This document shows, piece by piece, positions 60,552-64,000 of a DNA stretch of 64,000 nt. Source of the DNA: Coniella vitis (Eukaryota; Ascomycota; Sordariomycetes; Diaporthales; Schizoparmaceae); NCBI GenBank assembly GCA_011317545.1, contig WUJK01000016.1:62001-126000 (forward strand), in the 5' to 3' direction. Made by a program: the position numbers and the translations under genes. Position 1 is the stretch's first letter, and each line of letters opens with the position of its first letter. Under the pieces are notes generated by a model. That model ran no database searches. It was not told the origin of the DNA and saw only the letters and a list, made by a program, of their open reading frames with translations.

Positions 60552-61499
60552 TATAACTACTAGGACCCTAACCCTGATTATATTATTATAAGTATCCAGA
60601 TATCCTTATATAAGAGCTCCTGTCGGTCTATCGTGGTTCCGATATCTATATTATTATGAACGGGCATCGAGAGAGCGTTCGCAGTTACGATCCCAATTTC
60701 TATTATTAACTAACTTAAGGAGAGAAATAAGGGTAGTATCTATATAGCGGCGCGAGAGCTACTCTTAAGTAGCTCTTACGCTTAAGATCTACCTTTAGAT
60801 AGAGTTTTCTATAGGTCTACCGTCGATATAGGTACTATTGCCGATAGTCTTTTAAGCGCTTTATAAGCTGCTTAGAAAGCGCTCTCGTTTAGCGCTTATA
60901 TAATACTAGTCTCTAGACGGGAAGGGAATATACTAACTAAAGCTTCGTACCTTAATATACCGAAGCCGTATATTTACCTATAGCCCTATAATATTACCCC
61001 CCCGCTTAGGCTAAACGCCCTCTTATAAAGCTATATATAATATAATAGGAGTATAATAGTTACTTAAATAATATAATAATATAACGCCGCTACGCCCGCC
61101 TACCCTATTAAAGGAGCCCTATTCTTATACCTAACGAGTATAAAAGGAGTCTTATATCTATAAAGCTCCCTTTAACCTAGCTTTCGGCGAGTTTATAAAT
61201 TCTACCGCTTATTATCCGTTAATAGAATAATAGTAACGCCTTTAACCTAATAAGCGGTTATAAGCGTAATATCTTTACTCTTAAAGCTTCGAAAAAGTAT
61301 AAATACCCCCTTAGCCCCTATTCTAAAGGTTATTCCTTCCTCTTAATTAAACTAGAGCCCTTATAAGTTATACGAAACTAACTATTATAATAATAAGGTA
61401 AGTATTACGCCTTCCTTATTTATCCTCTACTTATACTTAGCTTTACTAATAATATAAATATTATTACTCGCTCTAAATAAGCTAATATAGCCCTTACCG

Positions 61500-62440
61500 C
61501 TATACCTACCGCCGCTACCCCTACTATTACCGTAGGCTCTATAACTACTCCTATAATAATAGCGCTTATAGCTATAGCTATAGCTACTCCTATTATACCC
61601 GCTGCTACTCCTACCGTTATTATCCTCGCCCCTACCGCTACCTAATTCGATAAAGCTATTAATAAGCTTATCTAAAATATTATCGCTATTAACCCGTAGC
61701 TCTAACCCTATATTATCCTCCCTAAGGGTATTAGGGACGAGTAATACTTACCCTATATTATAAGGGCTTCTAAAAACCCCCTCTCTCTCTACCTTTATAA
61801 TATTAGTAAATAATACTTCCCCTACTCCTTTATAGTTTACTAACTACTATAACCGGCGCCTATTATTTCCCTTATAAAACGAATAAAAAGGGTAAGAACT
61901 CCGGCTACTCTTATACCCCCCTTTATTAAACCGACGAGATATATACCGCTATTATTATTATAATTAATTATTCCCTTACCTATAATACTTCCGACCCTAG
62001 TATATATTACTCCTTCCTTATTCGCGCCTTCCTATACTTATATACTCTAGATACTCTCCGCCCTTAGGCCCTCGCTGCTCTTATTACGCGCTATACCCGT
62101 AACTACCTATTTAAATTAAATAAGACTTAAGCTAGTTATAACGAGGTCCGGTTATTAAATAATAAGTATACCTATAGTATATATATCGATTACTCCTTCC
62201 CTATTTATATTCTATTAACTTTATACTAGCGCTATAGCTATAAGCTTATATACCGCTAAACGATAACGCTAGAGGATATTACCGACCTATTAGTAAAGCT
62301 TATAAAAGGAGGTAGTAAGGGTAAGGGCTTAATTAATATTAAAGTAAAGTATAATATTAATAACGATCCTTATTCTAATAAAACTAAGGAGAATAATTCT
62401 AATAGTAAAGAGGAGGTAAGTAAGGATAAGTAGGTAGCCG
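61500..62440 (+). pseudogene. Possible decayed plus-strand frame next to the Gypsy element
   Basis: Two long plus-strand stretches stay mostly open apart from TAA and TAG codons, which RIP makes from CAA and CAG. One runs at about 61,515-61,960 (contains INKLI and IIRASKNPLSLYLYNIS). The other, about 61,970-62,440, reads ALAALITRYTRNYLFKLNK, then EDITDLLVKLIKGGSKGKG and a Lys/Asn/Glu-rich tail. Composition and length would suit a Gag-like or accessory protein. It faces the minus-strand integrase tail. No family is recognised, and RIP-biased sequence can look open by chance. Confidence 0.25.
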
Positions 62441-62599
62441 CGTTAACGTATATTTTATATATAGTTTTCTTTTTATTCGTAATACTTAATTTCCCCGCTC
62501 TTCTTTTCTATAACTTTAGGCTATTATAACTCGTAATATTATTATAGTATTACTCGAACTCCTTAAGAGTAGCTATATCTTTAAATTCGGATAATAGCT

Positions 62600-63770
62600 A
62601 TTAATCTAGCTAATCTTATCCGACCTATTTAATTAGGATTTTATATTATAGCGTTTCGTCCGTTTTCGTATAGCTTTTATATAGCTTATTATATACTCTA
62701 ATAATACTCTCTACTTAATACTCGGGTTCCTCTCCCTCTTTAACTATAATAGGGTTAAGCCGGTATTCTCTTTATACCTATAATAGGAGCGGGTCTTATA
62801 TAGCTCGGATTAGGAGATTTATATAGAAATAAGGGTAAATATCTAGCGGGATATCTAATTCTATTATATAAGGGCTAATAATATATATTACGATATACTT
62901 CTTATATAGCTAAGCTAACTTCTTTAAAGGGCGGTCGGTAGTAATATTTCGTAGGGAGAGCTATACCTTATCGCCCTTAATAAGCCGCTCTATAGCTATT
63001 TATAATTTATTCGTAGATTCTTTTATTCGTTATTATATAACTATTATTATAGCTTAAGCGAAAGTAATTATATCTTTAAGCTATTAAATAAAGTTCTCGG
63101 CCTAAACCCTAAGCGCTTATATTATTAATATATTATACTATATTTATTCGATTAGATCTATATAATAGCTATATAGGATAAAAAGTAGGCTAAGGCTAAT
63201 CGTACTAATATTCCTATTATTAATAGCTAGTTAAGCGCCGGGTAGGAGTATCGGCTAATCTAATTATATATATATAACGAATACTCGGAGGTAATCTATA
63301 ACCTTTTAGTTTACCTTTTCTATAGCTCTATCCGTTTATAAGTAGAAAGCGGTATTTAGGCGCTATTTTATCTTTATAAGCTTATATAATCGGCGCTAAA
63401 ACCCTTCTATTTAGTTCGAGCCTTAATCGCTAATTATTACCTTAGGGAAACTATAAAACCGCTAATAATAGTATAAGAACCGCTTTATATATACTTCCGC
63501 GCTTATACTATATATAGCTTCGAGTATAATAGCTTTCGTTAATCGGTTTATAATTATTATTAAGTAAGCCTCTTTTATATTATCCTTATAGGGGAGGTCG
63601 ATTATAAAGTCTATAGATAATTCGCTTTATACCCGCTTAAGTATTAATAGAGGCTTAAGAAAGCCCTTCTTTTAATATCTTTATACCGTCTTATAATTAT
63701 AAATATTATAATTTTATATAAACCGCCGAATACTATAGTATATACCTAGCTAGAAATAGCCCCTTATTAT
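62600..63770 (-). mobile_element. RIP-degraded Ty3/Gypsy integrase with chromodomain-like tail
   Basis: The minus strand holds the 3' part of a Ty3/Gypsy pol. A zinc-finger remnant (about 63,690-63,760, Cys and His codons turned to Tyr) precedes the integrase core: ELSIDFIIDLP with its Asp at 63609-63611, an I-S-D motif with Asp at 63426-63428, and TDRAIEKVN with Glu at 63318-63320. The spacing is exactly D-60-D-35-E. Then come INNRNIST, a GDKV box near 62,970, LSLRNITTDRPLKKL, and near 62,640-62,760 a chromodomain-like EEPEY-stop-VESIIRVYN. Nearly all stops are TAA or TAG where CAA, CAG or TGG would be expected. Reverse transcriptase and RNase H must lie beyond the window edge. The long terminal repeats were not identified. 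This is a dead copy. Confidence 0.85.
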
Positions 63771-64000
63771 TATCGTAATAATAATATCCCTCCCTAGGTA
63801 GCTAAATAAGGTAGAATTATAGATATTTTATATTAGTTTAATATATAGGGGTTCCTAATCCGGTAATTAGAGCTATTTATAGAACCTAAATAGTCCTTTA
63901 TTATCGATCGAATATTCTATTATAGATACCTTAATAAGCTTGCCTTCGGATATCTATAAGTAAGGGGGAAAAGAGTATTTACCCCTATAGATTATACCTA

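Larger units (their letters stand above)
60721..64000. other. Saturated RIP block (no CpA, five TpG)
   Basis: Reading every line from 60721 to 64000, I find no CA dinucleotide and only five TG (60839, 60869, 61603, 62076, 63941), while TA is extremely abundant and CG is kept. This is the expected product of repeat-induced point mutation acting on both strands until no CpA target is left. The left boundary is sharp: CA is still present at 60,661-60,700. The block continues past the window edge. Confidence 0.95.

Noticed and set aside
60565..60576. CCCTAACCCT, telomere-like motif
   Set aside because: Fewer than two repeat units, not a telomeric tract.
1..64000. Starship-type DUF3435 tyrosine recombinase, secondary-metabolite backbone genes, CRISPR
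   Set aside because: Looked for in the readable frames on both strands and not found. The three intact genes show no captain-type recombinase beside them.

Overview
The window looks like an accessory, repeat-rich region of a filamentous ascomycete (Pezizomycotina). Three things support this. Genes have short GT-AG introns with CTAAC-type branch sites. There is a HET-domain gene. A 3.3 kb block at the right end carries the signature of repeat-induced point mutation (RIP): CpA is absent, TpG is almost absent and TpA is abundant. A fragment of the 18S rRNA 3' end running into ITS1 (about 33,779-33,845) has the form I know from Sordariomycetes, so I lean to that class. No plasmid, bacterial or CRISPR features were seen, and no convincing tRNA.

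Only three long reading frames look intact, and all three lie on the + strand. One (18,190-21,520, one intron) encodes a 1072-residue protein with a C48/Ulp1-type cysteine protease domain whose His, Asp, Gln and Cys residues can all be identified. One (37,369-39,066) encodes an unrecognised 565-residue protein with a folded N-terminal domain, a basic nuclear-signal-like segment and a coiled coil. One (54,412-56,094) encodes a 560-residue protein with a segment resembling the PD-(D/E)XK-like domains common in ascomycete hypothetical proteins. All three are largely disordered, charged and look nuclear. They are surrounded by decayed genes, which suggests they are either recent arrivals or kept by selection.

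Most of the rest is a gene graveyard. It includes a HET-domain gene with one in-frame stop (2,192-4,093, -), a signal-peptide glycoprotein with an FG-GAP-like calcium motif, two frameshifts and a stop (48,829-50,102, -), and a SET-domain gene with frameshifts (57,451-58,360, -). A mosaic between 29.4 and 33.1 kb holds short pieces of unrelated genes in both orientations: a METTL21/EFM-type methyltransferase, two MFS transporter pieces, a possible MscS-type channel and an OPT transporter. Next to it lie 28S and 18S/ITS rDNA scraps in non-native order. Where a premature stop can be assigned, it fits CAA/CAG to TAA/TAG, the change RIP produces.

Repeats are unusually varied. There is a 9-bp (GCTGGTGTT)n array at the left edge, an 18-bp array at 8.5 kb, and a hairpin repeat upstream of the protease gene. 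Three different minisatellites (15, 16 and 17 bp units) and a 100-bp duplication lie between 23.8 and 26.8 kb. CTG, CTT and CCA microsatellites also occur. The right end (60.7-64 kb) is a saturated-RIP block. It holds a minus-strand Ty3/Gypsy integrase with a readable D-60-D-35-E triad and a chromodomain-like tail, and possibly a second decayed plus-strand frame beside it. The Gypsy element runs off the window.
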